Below are positions 1 to 8,479 of a DNA stretch of 64,000 bases, one piece after another. This stretch comes from CAVUCH01 sp963739995 (GTDB taxonomy: Bacteria; Acidobacteriota; Vicinamibacteria; Vicinamibacterales; JAENWD01). Position numbers and translations under genes: made by a program. Under the pieces are notes generated by a model that did no database searches, was not told the DNA's origin, and saw only the letters and a list, made by a program, of their open reading frames with translations. The stretch lies in assembly GCA_963739995.1 (NCBI GenBank), contig CAVUCH010000011.1:1-64000 (forward strand), written 5' to 3'. Position 1 is the first letter of the stretch. Every line of letters starts with the position of its first letter.

Positions 1-2
1 TG

Positions 3-1238
3 GGATCGGCCGCCGAGCTCTCCTTCGCGCAGGCACGGCGTATCCCCGCCCGCTCCGCTCACGACTTCGTCTGGATGCACCAGAAGGCGCCCTATGACGT
101 CGTGGTGTACCAGCTCGGTAACGCAGCCTGCCACGACTTCATGTGGCCTTACCTGTTTCAGTATCCGGGGCTGGTCGTGCTGCACGATGCGCACCTGCAC
201 CACGCGCGCGCAGCGTGCCTGCTGTCCCGGCGACGGACCGAGGAGTACGCCAGCGAGCTCGCCTTCAATCACCCCACTCTGCCGCCGGAGCGGGCGGCGA
301 TCGGCGTGGCGGGATTCGGGGGGCCGATCTCCTATTTCTGGCCGATGCTCCGCAGCGTCGTGTTGTCGGCACGCCGAGTAGCGGTCCACAACCCGCTGGT
401 GGCGGCTGAACTCCACGAATCGTTCGACGGCGCTGCTGTCGACGTGATCCGGCTCGGCGTGGCCGATCCGCTCGCGAGTGCCGGCCCGCGTGAGGATGCC
501 CGCGCCCGGGCTCGCGAGCGACTGGGCATCGCTCCGGACGCATTCGTAGTGCTCGCGTATGGCGGCGTCACGCCCGAAAAGCGGATCACCGCGGCGATCC
601 ACGCCATTGCGGCAACGCGCCACCATCATCATGACCTCAGGCTGATGCTCGTCGGAACGGGGCCGGGCACGTACGACCCGCGGATCGTGGCGCGCGCGGC
701 GGGCGTCGCAGACCGGCTCACGGTGGCCGGGTACGTGAGCCCCGAGGAGCTTCCCTCCAGCCTGCTCGCGGCCGATGCCGCCCTCGCCCTGCGCTGGCCG
801 ACGGCACGGGAGACGTCTGCGGCCTGGGTGCAATGCATCGCCGCCGGCCTGCCGACGGTGCTGACCGATCTCGTGCACCTGGTGCACATCCCGGCGCTCG
901 AGCCACGCGGATGGACGGTCTGCCATCTAGAGCGCGGCCCCGTGGTGCCCGTGGCGATCAGCATCGACATCGTCGATGAGGATCGGCTGCTCGCGCGTGC
1001 GTTACGCCGGTTGATCACGGACGCGCCGCTGCGCGCGAGACTGGGCGACGCGGCTCGCGCCTACTTCGAACGCCATCACACGATCCCGCAGATGCGCGAA
1101 GACTACCTGCGGGTGATCGATGCCGCTGCAGCAACGCCGCCACCCCGCATCGCGTTGCCTCGCCACCTGCGGCCCGACCCGCTGCAGTTCGCGACGTCGC
1201 TGGCCGGCGCCCTTGGCGTCGATCTTCGGTTCGAGTGA
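3..1238 (+). CDS. GT4-type glycosyltransferase, 5' end outside window
   Basis: The reading frame is open from base 3, and the residues before the first ATG (75) read smoothly into it (DFVW-MHQKAPYDVVVYQ), so the true start lies upstream and the gene is partial. The C-terminal half is a GT-B nucleotide-sugar binding domain: a VVLAYGGVTPEKR strand-loop, then LMLVGTGPG, a VAGYV-PEEL segment and a W-x(n)-ETSAAWVQCIAAGLPTV stretch typical of GT4 (glycosyltransferase group 1). It probably transfers an activated sugar to a surface polysaccharide or lipid acceptor in the cytoplasm; acceptor and donor cannot be read from the sequence. A neighbouring glycosylation cluster would have to lie to the left, outside the window. 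Confidence 0.85.
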   Translation, partial: GSAAELSFAQARRIPARSAHDFVWMHQKAPYDVVVYQLGNAACHDFMWPYLFQYPGLVVLHDAHLHHARAACLLSRRRTEEYASELAFNHPTLPPERAAIGVAGFGGPISYFWPMLRSVVLSARRVAVHNPLVAAELHESFDGAAVDVIRLGVADPLASAGPREDARARARERLGIAPDAFVVLAYGGVTPEKRITAAIHAIAATRHHHHDLRLMLVGTGPGTYDPRIVARAAGVADRLTVAGYVSPEELPSSLLAADAALALRWPTARETSAAWVQCIAAGLPTVLTDLVHLVHIPALEPRGWTVCHLERGPVVPVAISIDIVDEDRLLARALRRLITDAPLRARLGDAARAYFERHHTIPQMREDYLRVIDAAAATPPPRIALPRHLRPDPLQFATSLAGALGVDLRFE

Positions 1239-1287
1239 ATGGAGGCCGGGGCGGGACGCCCCGGCTGTGTCTTTGGCGGCAGGTCTG

Positions 1288-1557
1288 CTATCCGTCGAGG
1301 GCGGCCTGCGTCTCGGCGATGCGCCGGTCGATCTCCGCGAGCGCGCTGGTGATCTGCGCACGCCGCGTCTCGTGCGTGGTGTGCTCGAGCTGATGGCTCA
1401 TTTCCTTGTGCGCGAGCTTGAGCGACTCGATCTGACGGACCTGTTCAGGATTCTTCACTGCGGGGCGGCGCGACTGCGCGCGGCTCAACTGCAGCTCTTC
1501 CATCCGCTCCTGGATCTTCGCATCTGCGTCGATCAGTCCTTCGCCTGCATCTCCCAT
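1288..1557 (-). CDS. small coiled-coil protein, unknown function
   Basis: Encodes 89 residues, almost entirely charged and helical. From about residue 10 on it shows a heptad-like pattern of Leu, Ile, Glu and Arg (KIQERMEELQLSR, then EQVRQIESLKLAHKEM and ALAEIDRRIAETQAAL), with no signal peptide or membrane segment. I do not recognise a family. A GGGGA sequence lies 8 bases before the ATG, and a TATAAT hexamer on the same strand lies about 40 bases upstream, so it looks like an independently transcribed single gene. It is divergent from lhr. It may be a cytoplasmic structural or regulatory coiled coil. Confidence 0.6.
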   Translation of the reverse strand: MGDAGEGLIDADAKIQERMEELQLSRAQSRRPAVKNPEQVRQIESLKLAHKEMSHQLEHTTHETRRAQITSALAEIDRRIAETQAALDG

Positions 1558-1589
1558 TCTGCTGGTCCCCTATCCGCTGAGTGACTGGT

Positions 1590-1609
1590 GCCGGTGTCAT
1601 TATACCGGC
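1590..1609 (-). promoter_or_regulatory. -10 box within an inverted repeat, upstream of the coiled-coil gene
   Basis: On the minus strand the hexamer TATAAT (1599-1604) sits inside an inverted repeat GCCGGT-N8-ACCGGC. A symmetric site over a -10 box is a plausible operator, and it lies in the divergent region between the coiled-coil gene and lhr. No good -35 was seen. Confidence 0.4.
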
Positions 1610-1673
1610 TCTGCGGCCACGCGTCGGGCATCGCGCCTGAGATCCTCAGACCGCTGCCGGGTGGGCCGGTAAG

Positions 1674-4600
1674 ATGGACGCCGTGCCTCCCGTCCGCGCC
1701 CGCGATCCGCTCGCGTTCTTCCATCCCGCCGTACGCGACTGGTTCACGGCGGCCTTCGAGGCGCCCACGGCCGCACAGGCGCGTGGATGGCCGGCGATCG
1801 CGCGCGGTGAGTCCACTCTCGTATTCGCACCGACCGGCAGCGGCAAGACCCTCGCGGCATTCCTGTGGGCCATCGATCGCCTGATGTTCGCTCCTGTGCC
1901 TCCGGTGCGCGAGCGGTGCCGCGTGCTGTACGTCTCTCCGCTCAAGGCCCTCGCGGTGGACGTCGAGCGCAACCTTCGCTCGCCGATTGCCGGGATCACG
2001 AACCTCGCGCGCGGCCGCGGCGAGCCGTTCGTGGTACCCGCGGCAGCCGTGCGCACCGGCGACACGCCCGCCCGCGAGCGCACCCGCTTCCAGCGGGAGC
2101 CCGCCGACATCCTGATCACTACGCCCGAGTCGCTGTTCCTGATCCTGACATCCCAGGCGCGGGAAACCCTGCGCTCGGTCCGCACTGTCATCATCGATGA
2201 GATTCACGCGCTCGTGCCCACCAAGCGCGGCGCGCACCTCGTGCTCTCGCTCGAGCGGCTCGAAGCGTTGATGGAGACGCCGCTCCAGCGCATCGGGCTC
2301 TCGGCCACGCAGCGCCCGCTCGATGAGGTGGCGCGGTTCCTCGGCGGCGCGTCGCTGCGCGAGCCCGAGGTGGCGGGCCGGCGGCACGGACGCGCGCGCA
2401 CCACCACGCCCCTGCCCGCGAAGCCGGGAAACGTGCGCGAAGCGTTGCACGACGAGTTCAGCGCGGAGCAGCCGCCGGTCACAGGGCGCCCCGTTACGAT
2501 TGTTGACGCGCGGCAGCCGAAGGCGCTCTCACTGACGGTTGAAGTGCCCGTGGAGGACCTGGCGAGGATGGGGACGCCCGCCCCCGACATCCCCAGCGGG
2601 CCGGCGGCGCAGGGCCCGGTGCGCACCTCCATCTGGACGAGCATCCACCCGCGCCTCCTGGAGATCATCCGCGCCCACCAGTCCACGCTTATTTTCGTCA
2701 ACAGCCGGCGCCTCGCCGAGCGGCTCGCCGGCTCGCTCAATGAGCTGGCAGGCGAGCCGCTCGTGCGCTCGCACCACGGATCGATCGCACGCGAGCAGCG
2801 CGTCGAAATCGAAGACGCGCTGAAGGCCGGCCAGCTCCGCGCTCTCGTCGCCACGTCCTCGCTGGAGCTCGGGATCGACATGGGCGCCATCGATCTCGTG
2901 GTGCAGATCGAGGCGCCCCCGTCAATCGCGAGCGGCATGCAGCGCATCGGCCGCGCCAGCCACCACGTCGGCGCCACCAGCGAAGGCGTCATCTTTCCGA
3001 AGTACCGCGGCGACCTGCTCGCCTGCGCCGCCGTCACGCGGGCCATGCACGAGGGGCGCGTCGAGGCGACGCGATACCCCCGCAACCCGCTCGATGTGCT
3101 CGCCCAGCAGATCGTGGCCATGGTTGCGATGGAGCCGTGGCCCGTCGATCGCCTGTTCGCACGCCTCCGGTGCGCCGCGCCGTACGAGGCGCTCAGCCGG
3201 CGCATCTTCGAGGGCGTGCTCGACATGCTGTCGGGCCGCTACCCGTCGGACGAGTTCGCGGAGCTGCGTGCGCGTCTGACCTGGGACCGCATCACCGGTC
3301 TGCTCACCACGCGCGAGGGCTCGCAGCGGGTGGCCATCGCCAACGCGGGCACGATTCCGGACCGTGGTCTGTACGGCGTGTTCCTCGCCGGCGCCGCCGC
3401 GGGTACCGCACGGGTCGGCGAGCTCGATGAGGAGATGGTGTTCGAGTCGCGTGTCGGCGAGACGTTCGTGCTCGGCGCGTCGAGCTGGCGCATCGAGGAG
3501 ATCACGCACGACCGCGTGCTCGTCTCGCCCGCGCCAGGCGAGCCCGGGAAGATGCCGTTCTGGAAGGCCGACGGTCCGGCGCGGCCGCGCGAGCTGGGCC
3601 TCGCGATCGGACGACTGGTTCGGGAGCTGCGCGGCCTGCCGCCGTCCGCCGCCGCGGACCGCCTCGTGCGGGATCACGATCTCGATCGGCTCGCCGCCGA
3701 AAACCTGCTCCAATACATTGCGGACCAGGCGGCCGCCACCCAGGCCGTCCCTGACGACCGCACCATCGTCGTCGAGCGGACGCGCGACGAGCTTGGGGAC
3801 TGGCGCGTGTGCCTCATGTCGCCGCTCGGCGCCCGCGTGCTGACCCCCTGGGCCCTCGCGGTCGTCGCCCGCGTGCGCGAGGAGCTCGGCGTCGACGTGG
3901 AGGTGCTCTGGACCGACGACGGGTTCGTGGTGCGCTTTCCGGAAACGGACACGCCGCCGGACACCGCGCTGGTATTGCCCCCGGCCGAGGAGGTCGAGGG
4001 ACTGGTCGTGCGGCAGCTGGGCACGAGCGCCCTGTTTGCTGGACGCTTCCGGGAAGTGGCCGGCCGCGCGCTGCTGCTGCCGCGCCGGCGGGCCGGGGCA
4101 CGCGCGCCCCTGTGGCAGCAGCGCAAGCGCGCGGCGGACCTGCTGGCGGTGGCGGCACGATACGGATCGTTTCCAGCGCTGCTCGAGACCTACCGGGAGT
4201 GCCTGCGCGACATCTTCGATCTGCCCGCCCTCGTGGATACACTGCACCAGGTCGGCACGCGCACCATCCACGTCGTCACCGTGGACTCGCAGGCGCCCTC
4301 GCCGTTCGCATCGTCGCTGCTGTTCGGGTACGTCGCCAACTTTCTGTACGACAGCGACGCGCCGCTGGCCGAGCGCCGGGCGCAGGCGCTCTCAGTGGAT
4401 CACAGCCAGCTGCGCGAGCTGCTCGGGGACGCGGAGCTCCGGGAGCTGCTCGATCCGGCCGTCATCGACGCGTACGAGCAGCAACTGCAGCATCTGGACC
4501 CGCGCTACCACGCGAAGAACGCCGATGCCGTGCACGATCTGCTGATCCGCATCGGCGATCTCTCGGAGGCAGAAATCGCGGCGCGCTCGGTCCTGGACGA

Positions 4601-6266
4601 TGTTCATGCGGTGCTGCGGGCGCTGGAGCGATCGCGGCGGATCGTCCGGGTGCCGGTCGCAGGTGGCCACCGCTACATCGCGGTCGAGGATGCCGCGCGG
4701 TATCGCGATGCGCTCGGGACGCCGCTGCCGCAGGGACTCCCCGAGCAGCTCCTGCAGCCGGTGCGAGACCCGGCTGGCGACCTGCTGCTGCGGTACGCGC
4801 GTACACACGGTCCGTTCACGACGGACGAATGCGCCCGCCGCTTCGCGCTCGGCCATGCGGTCGCGGAGGAAGTCCTCGCCCGGATTGCCTCGGCCGGACG
4901 GGTGCTTGCGGGCGAGTTCCGCCCCGGCGGCGTGCACCGCGAGTGGTGCGAGACAGGTGTGCTCCGCACACTGCGGCAGCGATCGCTCGCGCGCCTGCGC
5001 CGGGAGGTGGAGCCGGTCGAAACCGACGCGCTCGGACGGCTGGCGACCGTGTGGCAGGGCGTGGTGCGGCCCCGCCCGGGGCTCGACGCGCTGCTCGATG
5101 CCATCGAGCAGCTGCAGGGCGCACCGCTTCCCGTGTCGGTGCTCGAGCCCGAGGTGCTCCCGGCGCGCGTGGAGGGCTACCGCCCCGGAGACCTCGACCT
5201 CCTCATGGGAGCGGGCGAGGTTGTCTGGCTGGGGGTCGAACCCCTCGGCGATCGAGACGGCCGCATCGCCCTGTACCTCACGGATCACCTTCGCGCGCTC
5301 GTAGCGCCGGTAGAGGCCGTGGAGCGAACAGGGGTTCCAGCAGAGATCGTGAAGCACCTGCAAACGGCGGGCGCCTCGTTCTTCCCCGCAATCCACGCGG
5401 CCTGCGGCGGCGGCTTCCCGCAGGAGGTCGTCGACGCGCTCTGGGATCTCGTCTGGAGCGGGGTCGTCACCAACGATACCTTTCACGCCATCCGGGCGTT
5501 CGCCGCCCCACCGGCACGCACGCGCCGCGACCGTCAGACGCGGGCCTACCGCTCGCGCCGCGTGGCACCGCCGGCAGCGCAGGGCCGCTGGTCGCTGGTC
5601 GCGCCACGGATCGGGCCGCGGCCCTCGTCCACTGAGTGGGCCACCGGTATTGCGGGGCAGCTGCTCAATCGTCACGGCATCCTCACGCGCGAGGCGGTAG
5701 CCGCCGAGGGACTGCGGGGTGGCTTCTCCACCGTGTACGAGGTGCTGAAGACCATGGAGGAGAACGGCCGGGTCCGGCGCGGGCTGTTCGTCGGCGGCCT
5801 GGGGGCGATGCAGTTCGCACTGCCCGCCGCCCTCGATCTCCTGCGTTCGGTGCGTGACGAGCCCGAGTCGACCCAGGTCGCGCACCTCGCCGCGACCGAT
5901 CCGGCAAATCCGTACGGCGCGATCCTCAAGTGGCCCACACCGACAGGAGCCACGCGAGAGGGGCGCGGTCCGACGCGCACGGCGGGTGCCACGGTGATCC
6001 TCGTGAATGGGCGGCTCGCTGCCTACCTCGCGCGTGGCGACCGGCAACTGTCGGTGTACCTGCCCGACCCGGAGCCCACGCGCACGAACACCGCCCGCGC
6101 CGTGGCATCACGGCTGTTCCAGCTGGCTACGGCCGCGGAGGGTCGCCGCGGCATGCTCATCGTGCAGGTGGACGGAGTCGACATCGGGGACCACCCGCTC
6201 GCACCGTATCTCCTCGAGGCGGGGTTCGTCCGTGGAGCGATGGGGTTTCAGGCCAGCCGACGATGA
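1674..6266 (+). CDS. lhr: Lhr-type ATP-dependent DNA helicase
   Basis: A superfamily 2 helicase of 1530 residues, the size of full-length bacterial Lhr (about 1500) rather than the shorter Lhr-Core forms. Walker A (APTGSGKT) is at residues 52-59, the DEIH box near residue 175, and motif VI (QRIGRASH) near 424. The remaining about 700 residues correspond to the Lhr winged-helix, beta-barrel and C-terminal domains. Lhr proteins translocate 3'-5' on single-stranded DNA, unwind RNA:DNA hybrids and are linked to repair. The ATG at 1674 has no Shine-Dalgarno; a TAAGAT hexamer overlaps it and ends 7 bases before an in-frame GTG at 1683, so a leaderless start at 1683 is equally possible. It converges on a nei gene, echoing the lhr-nei neighbourhood of mycobacteria. 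Confidence 0.93.
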   Translation: MDAVPPVRARDPLAFFHPAVRDWFTAAFEAPTAAQARGWPAIARGESTLVFAPTGSGKTLAAFLWAIDRLMFAPVPPVRERCRVLYVSPLKALAVDVERNLRSPIAGITNLARGRGEPFVVPAAAVRTGDTPARERTRFQREPADILITTPESLFLILTSQARETLRSVRTVIIDEIHALVPTKRGAHLVLSLERLEALMETPLQRIGLSATQRPLDEVARFLGGASLREPEVAGRRHGRARTTTPLPAKPGNVREALHDEFSAEQPPVTGRPVTIVDARQPKALSLTVEVPVEDLARMGTPAPDIPSGPAAQGPVRTSIWTSIHPRLLEIIRAHQSTLIFVNSRRLAERLAGSLNELAGEPLVRSHHGSIAREQRVEIEDALKAGQLRALVATSSLELGIDMGAIDLVVQIEAPPSIASGMQRIGRASHHVGATSEGVIFPKYRGDLLACAAVTRAMHEGRVEATRYPRNPLDVLAQQIVAMVAMEPWPVDRLFARLRCAAPYEALSRRIFEGVLDMLSGRYPSDEFAELRARLTWDRITGLLTTREGSQRVAIANAGTIPDRGLYGVFLAGAAAGTARVGELDEEMVFESRVGETFVLGASSWRIEEITHDRVLVSPAPGEPGKMPFWKADGPARPRELGLAIGRLVRELRGLPPSAAADRLVRDHDLDRLAAENLLQYIADQAAATQAVPDDRTIVVERTRDELGDWRVCLMSPLGARVLTPWALAVVARVREELGVDVEVLWTDDGFVVRFPETDTPPDTALVLPPAEEVEGLVVRQLGTSALFAGRFREVAGRALLLPRRRAGARAPLWQQRKRAADLLAVAARYGSFPALLETYRECLRDIFDLPALVDTLHQVGTRTIHVVTVDSQAPSPFASSLLFGYVANFLYDSDAPLAERRAQALSVDHSQLRELLGDAELRELLDPAVIDAYEQQLQHLDPRYHAKNADAVHDLLIRIGDLSEAEIAARSVLDDVHAVLRALERSRRIVRVPVAGGHRYIAVEDAARYRDALGTPLPQGLPEQLLQPVRDPAGDLLLRYARTHGPFTTDECARRFALGHAVAEEVLARIASAGRVLAGEFRPGGVHREWCETGVLRTLRQRSLARLRREVEPVETDALGRLATVWQGVVRPRPGLDALLDAIEQLQGAPLPVSVLEPEVLPARVEGYRPGDLDLLMGAGEVVWLGVEPLGDRDGRIALYLTDHLRALVAPVEAVERTGVPAEIVKHLQTAGASFFPAIHAACGGGFPQEVVDALWDLVWSGVVTNDTFHAIRAFAAPPARTRRDRQTRAYRSRRVAPPAAQGRWSLVAPRIGPRPSSTEWATGIAGQLLNRHGILTREAVAAEGLRGGFSTVYEVLKTMEENGRVRRGLFVGGLGAMQFALPAALDLLRSVRDEPESTQVAHLAATDPANPYGAILKWPTPTGATREGRGPTRTAGATVILVNGRLAAYLARGDRQLSVYLPDPEPTRTNTARAVASRLFQLATAAEGRRGMLIVQVDGVDIGDHPLAPYLLEAGFVRGAMGFQASRR

Positions 6267-6283
6267 GTTCAGTTTCAACCACT

Positions 6284-6330
6284 GAGATCGGGAGGTGTTT
6301 CGCAAAAATTGCGAAACACCTCCCGATCTC
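6284..6330. terminator. perfect 22-bp hairpin between convergent lhr and nei
   Basis: Two perfectly complementary 22-base arms (6284-6305 and 6309-6330) are separated by an AAA loop. The arms read GAGATCGGGAGGTG... and its exact complement. It sits in the 99-bp gap between two converging genes, where a bidirectional terminator is expected. There is no T-run on either side, and a fully mismatch-free arm of this length is longer than a normal intrinsic terminator, so it could instead be a miniature inverted-repeat element. Confidence 0.6.
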
Positions 6331-6337
6331 AATTTGA

Positions 6338-6365
6338 GAACTGATGACTGACGACGGACGGGGAG
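6338..6365. repeat. degenerate 7-bp repeats after the hairpin
   Basis: Four consecutive heptads can be read: GAACTGA, TGACTGA, CGACGGA, CGGGGAG. The first three share a 5-of-7 pattern (NGACTGA). Weak alone, but it matches the heptad arrangement seen at other intergenic sites in this window. Confidence 0.35.
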
Positions 6366-7205
6366 CTACTCCGTCCGCTCGGGCTGACACACCGGGCACC
6401 AGTAGGTGCTCCGGGCATCCAGTCCCTGCTTCCTGCGCTGGATGGGCGTCCGGCACCGGCGGCACGGGCGCCGCGCCCGGCCGTATACCCACAGCCGTTC
6501 CTCCGCTTCGGCCCGTCCCGTCGTGCGGCGGAAGGGATGATATGTGGCGATGCCGGCATCGGTCCCCGGCGCCACATTAACCTGAAGCAGGCGGCGAGCG
6601 GTCCCCACGAGCGTCCGGAGGTCATCGTCCGACAGGCGATCGACCGGCGTGAACGGGTTGATGCGGCAGACGAAGCAGACCTCGGACTTGTACACGTTCC
6701 CGATGCCCGCCAGGGCGCGCTGATCGAGCAGGGCGTCGCCAATCCCGAGCGCTCCTCGCGCTCGCAGACGTGCCACGACGGCGTCCTCGTCGAACGTCTC
6801 ACCCAGCAGGTCTGGGCCCAGGTCCCGTAACGCAGGCTCGCGCGCCAGCTGCCGTGCCGTGTAGAACGCGGCGACCGGCACGTTGAAGGCCACGGCGACG
6901 AACGCGTCCGTCTCGATGACCAGCCGCGCCTGGTGCCGCGGACGCTGCCAGCGCTCACCGGGACGGTAGATGTGCCACGACCCGTTCATGCGCATGTGCG
7001 TGCGCAGCACGACATCCCCGGAGAACTCGACCAGCAGGTGCTTCCCCTGCGACCACACCCGCTCAACCGTGCGGCCAGCAATCGGTGCGTCCTCGTCGAT
7101 GCGCGTCAGCGCCGGGAGGACCGACTCGAAACGCGTCACGACGCGGCGCGCCAGTGCGCTATGGAGGGTTTGCGCGGAGCGGTAGATTGTGTCGCCTTCG
7201 GGCAT
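6366..7205 (-). CDS. nei: Nei-type (endonuclease VIII family) DNA glycosylase/AP lyase
   Basis: The protein is 279 residues when started at the ATG at 7205, giving the MPEGDT N-terminus that defines the Nei branch: Pro2 is the Schiff-base nucleophile and Glu3 the catalytic acid. An H2TH region (QRALAGIGNVYKSEV) lies near the middle. The C-terminal zinc finger has four cysteines in a C-x2-C-x(n)-C-x2-C arrangement (CRRCRTPI ... WCPVCQ). The enzyme removes oxidised pyrimidines and cleaves the abasic site. The motif set resembles mycobacterial Nei2. An upstream in-frame start at 7319 would add 38 residues before the catalytic proline, which must be N-terminal, so it is rejected. Confidence 0.93.
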   Translation of the reverse strand: MPEGDTIYRSAQTLHSALARRVVTRFESVLPALTRIDEDAPIAGRTVERVWSQGKHLLVEFSGDVVLRTHMRMNGSWHIYRPGERWQRPRHQARLVIETDAFVAVAFNVPVAAFYTARQLAREPALRDLGPDLLGETFDEDAVVARLRARGALGIGDALLDQRALAGIGNVYKSEVCFVCRINPFTPVDRLSDDDLRTLVGTARRLLQVNVAPGTDAGIATYHPFRRTTGRAEAEERLWVYGRARRPCRRCRTPIQRRKQGLDARSTYWCPVCQPERTE

Positions 7206-7341
7206 CGGGTCAGGTGCGACCGGGTGCGGACATGCGACTGGTGCGAAGAAGTGCGATGAGGCGCGGGCGGTGCGCGGTGCGGGTCGCCTCCGGCATATCG
7301 CCGCACCTTCGCACCCCATCGCACCCTCGCCCTACCCACCC

Positions 7342-8409
7342 TTACATGTGTCTCCTGAGCGCCAGCTCCTTCGGGTCCGGCGCGAGGTAGACCTGGTCCC
7401 GCAGGTATGGGATCCCCAGCCGGCGGACGTGATGCCGGATCAGCGTGATCGGCACCACCAGCGGCACGAGGCCGTTGCGGTGGTCCTCGATCAGCGCCAG
7501 CAGCTCCGCGCGCGACTCGGGGTCGAGCTGATCCCGGAAATACCCGGCGATGTGCTGCAGCACGTTCGCATGGCGCGCCGGGGTGGCGACACGGGACAGG
7601 GCGCCCATGAAGGTGCGTTCGTACTCGGCCTGCAGCTCCCCGCGAGGCGTCTGCCGCGCCCGCGCGACGAGGCGGCCGAGCGACGCGTAGGCGGCTGGTC
7701 CGTGCGCGAGCAGGATTAGCTTGTGCGCGGTGTGGAACCGCACCAGCTGACCCACGCTCCACCGCCCGGCAAACAGCGTGCGGAGCCGGCGATACGCGAA
7801 CACGCGCTCCACGAAGTTCTCGCGCAGGCGCGGCTCGCACAGCCTCCCCTCTTCTTCGATGGGCAGCGTCGGCATCCGCGCACGCAGGGCTGCGGCATAA
7901 AGCCCCGTACCGGAGCGCTCGGGCATCGCGCCCGGCGCGTGCACCTTGACCCGCTCCATGCCGCAGCTTGGCGAGTCCTTCTTCAGGACGTATCCGGAGA
8001 GATCGAGCGCCGCAAGCTTCGCGACCCGCGCCTGTGCGTAGGCCACCATGCGGTCGGTCCAGTCGACGCCGCTCCCGGGTGCGACCATTCGTACGGGGAC
8101 ACCCTCTCCCGTTCTCGACGATCGCGGCACGTCGCGCACGAGATGCACGGTTTCACGCGGCGTCCCCATGCCGACCTCCACCTCGGGACACACCGGCACC
8201 CACTCCACGTAGCGGCCGAGCGTGTCGGTCAGGAAGCTGTCGCGTTTGTGACCGCCGTCGAAGCGAACCTTCTGTCCGAGCAGGCAGGACGAGATCCCGA
8301 TGCGGATGGGCTCGCCGGGTTGGGATAGAGGCACGGACACGGACGGATCGTAACAGGTGCGGCTGGGGCGGGGGCCACAGGGGCGGCGGGGTGCCATGCG
8401 ATGCGGCAT
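7342..8409 (-). CDS. DUF523-DUF1722 fusion protein
   Basis: The N-terminal half carries the DUF523 signature (IGISSCLLGQKVRFDGGHK) with conserved Cys and His residues; the C-terminal half is DUF1722, the YbgA-like domain (SVGQLVRFHTAHKLILLAHG). This fusion is widespread in bacteria but its biochemistry is not established; DUF523 proteins have been proposed to bind metal or act in tRNA/thio chemistry. A GGAG 6 bases before the ATG at 8409 supports that start, but it adds about 33 residues before the conserved domain. GTG codons at 8340 and 8334 are alternatives closer to the usual N-terminus. It lies 136 bp upstream of nei; that gap contains many GTGCG motifs but no gene. Confidence 0.85.
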   Translation of the reverse strand: MPHRMAPRRPCGPRPSRTCYDPSVSVPLSQPGEPIRIGISSCLLGQKVRFDGGHKRDSFLTDTLGRYVEWVPVCPEVEVGMGTPRETVHLVRDVPRSSRTGEGVPVRMVAPGSGVDWTDRMVAYAQARVAKLAALDLSGYVLKKDSPSCGMERVKVHAPGAMPERSGTGLYAAALRARMPTLPIEEEGRLCEPRLRENFVERVFAYRRLRTLFAGRWSVGQLVRFHTAHKLILLAHGPAAYASLGRLVARARQTPRGELQAEYERTFMGALSRVATPARHANVLQHIAGYFRDQLDPESRAELLALIEDHRNGLVPLVVPITLIRHHVRRLGIPYLRDQVYLAPDPKELALRRHM

Positions 8410-8444
8410 GGAATGCTCCGAATTACGTGAAGCCCGGGAATTTC

Positions 8445-8479
8445 GTTAACCGTTAACCGTTGACTGTTAACCGGCGGAT
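8445..8479. repeat. 7-bp tandem repeat (GTTAACC)
   Basis: Five consecutive heptads: GTTAACC, GTTAACC, GTTGACT, GTTAACC, GGCGGAT. It is AT-richer than its surroundings and ends exactly at the stop codon of the lipid-kinase gene (8479-8481, minus strand). Confidence 0.7.

Noticed and set aside
3809..5635. A 608-codon plus-strand frame inside lhr
   Set aside because: It overlaps the Lhr coding frame and is Arg/Gly/Ala/Pro-rich with no motifs.
7206..7319. Longer N-terminus for Nei
   Set aside because: The enzyme needs an N-terminal proline right after Met, as given by the ATG at 7205.
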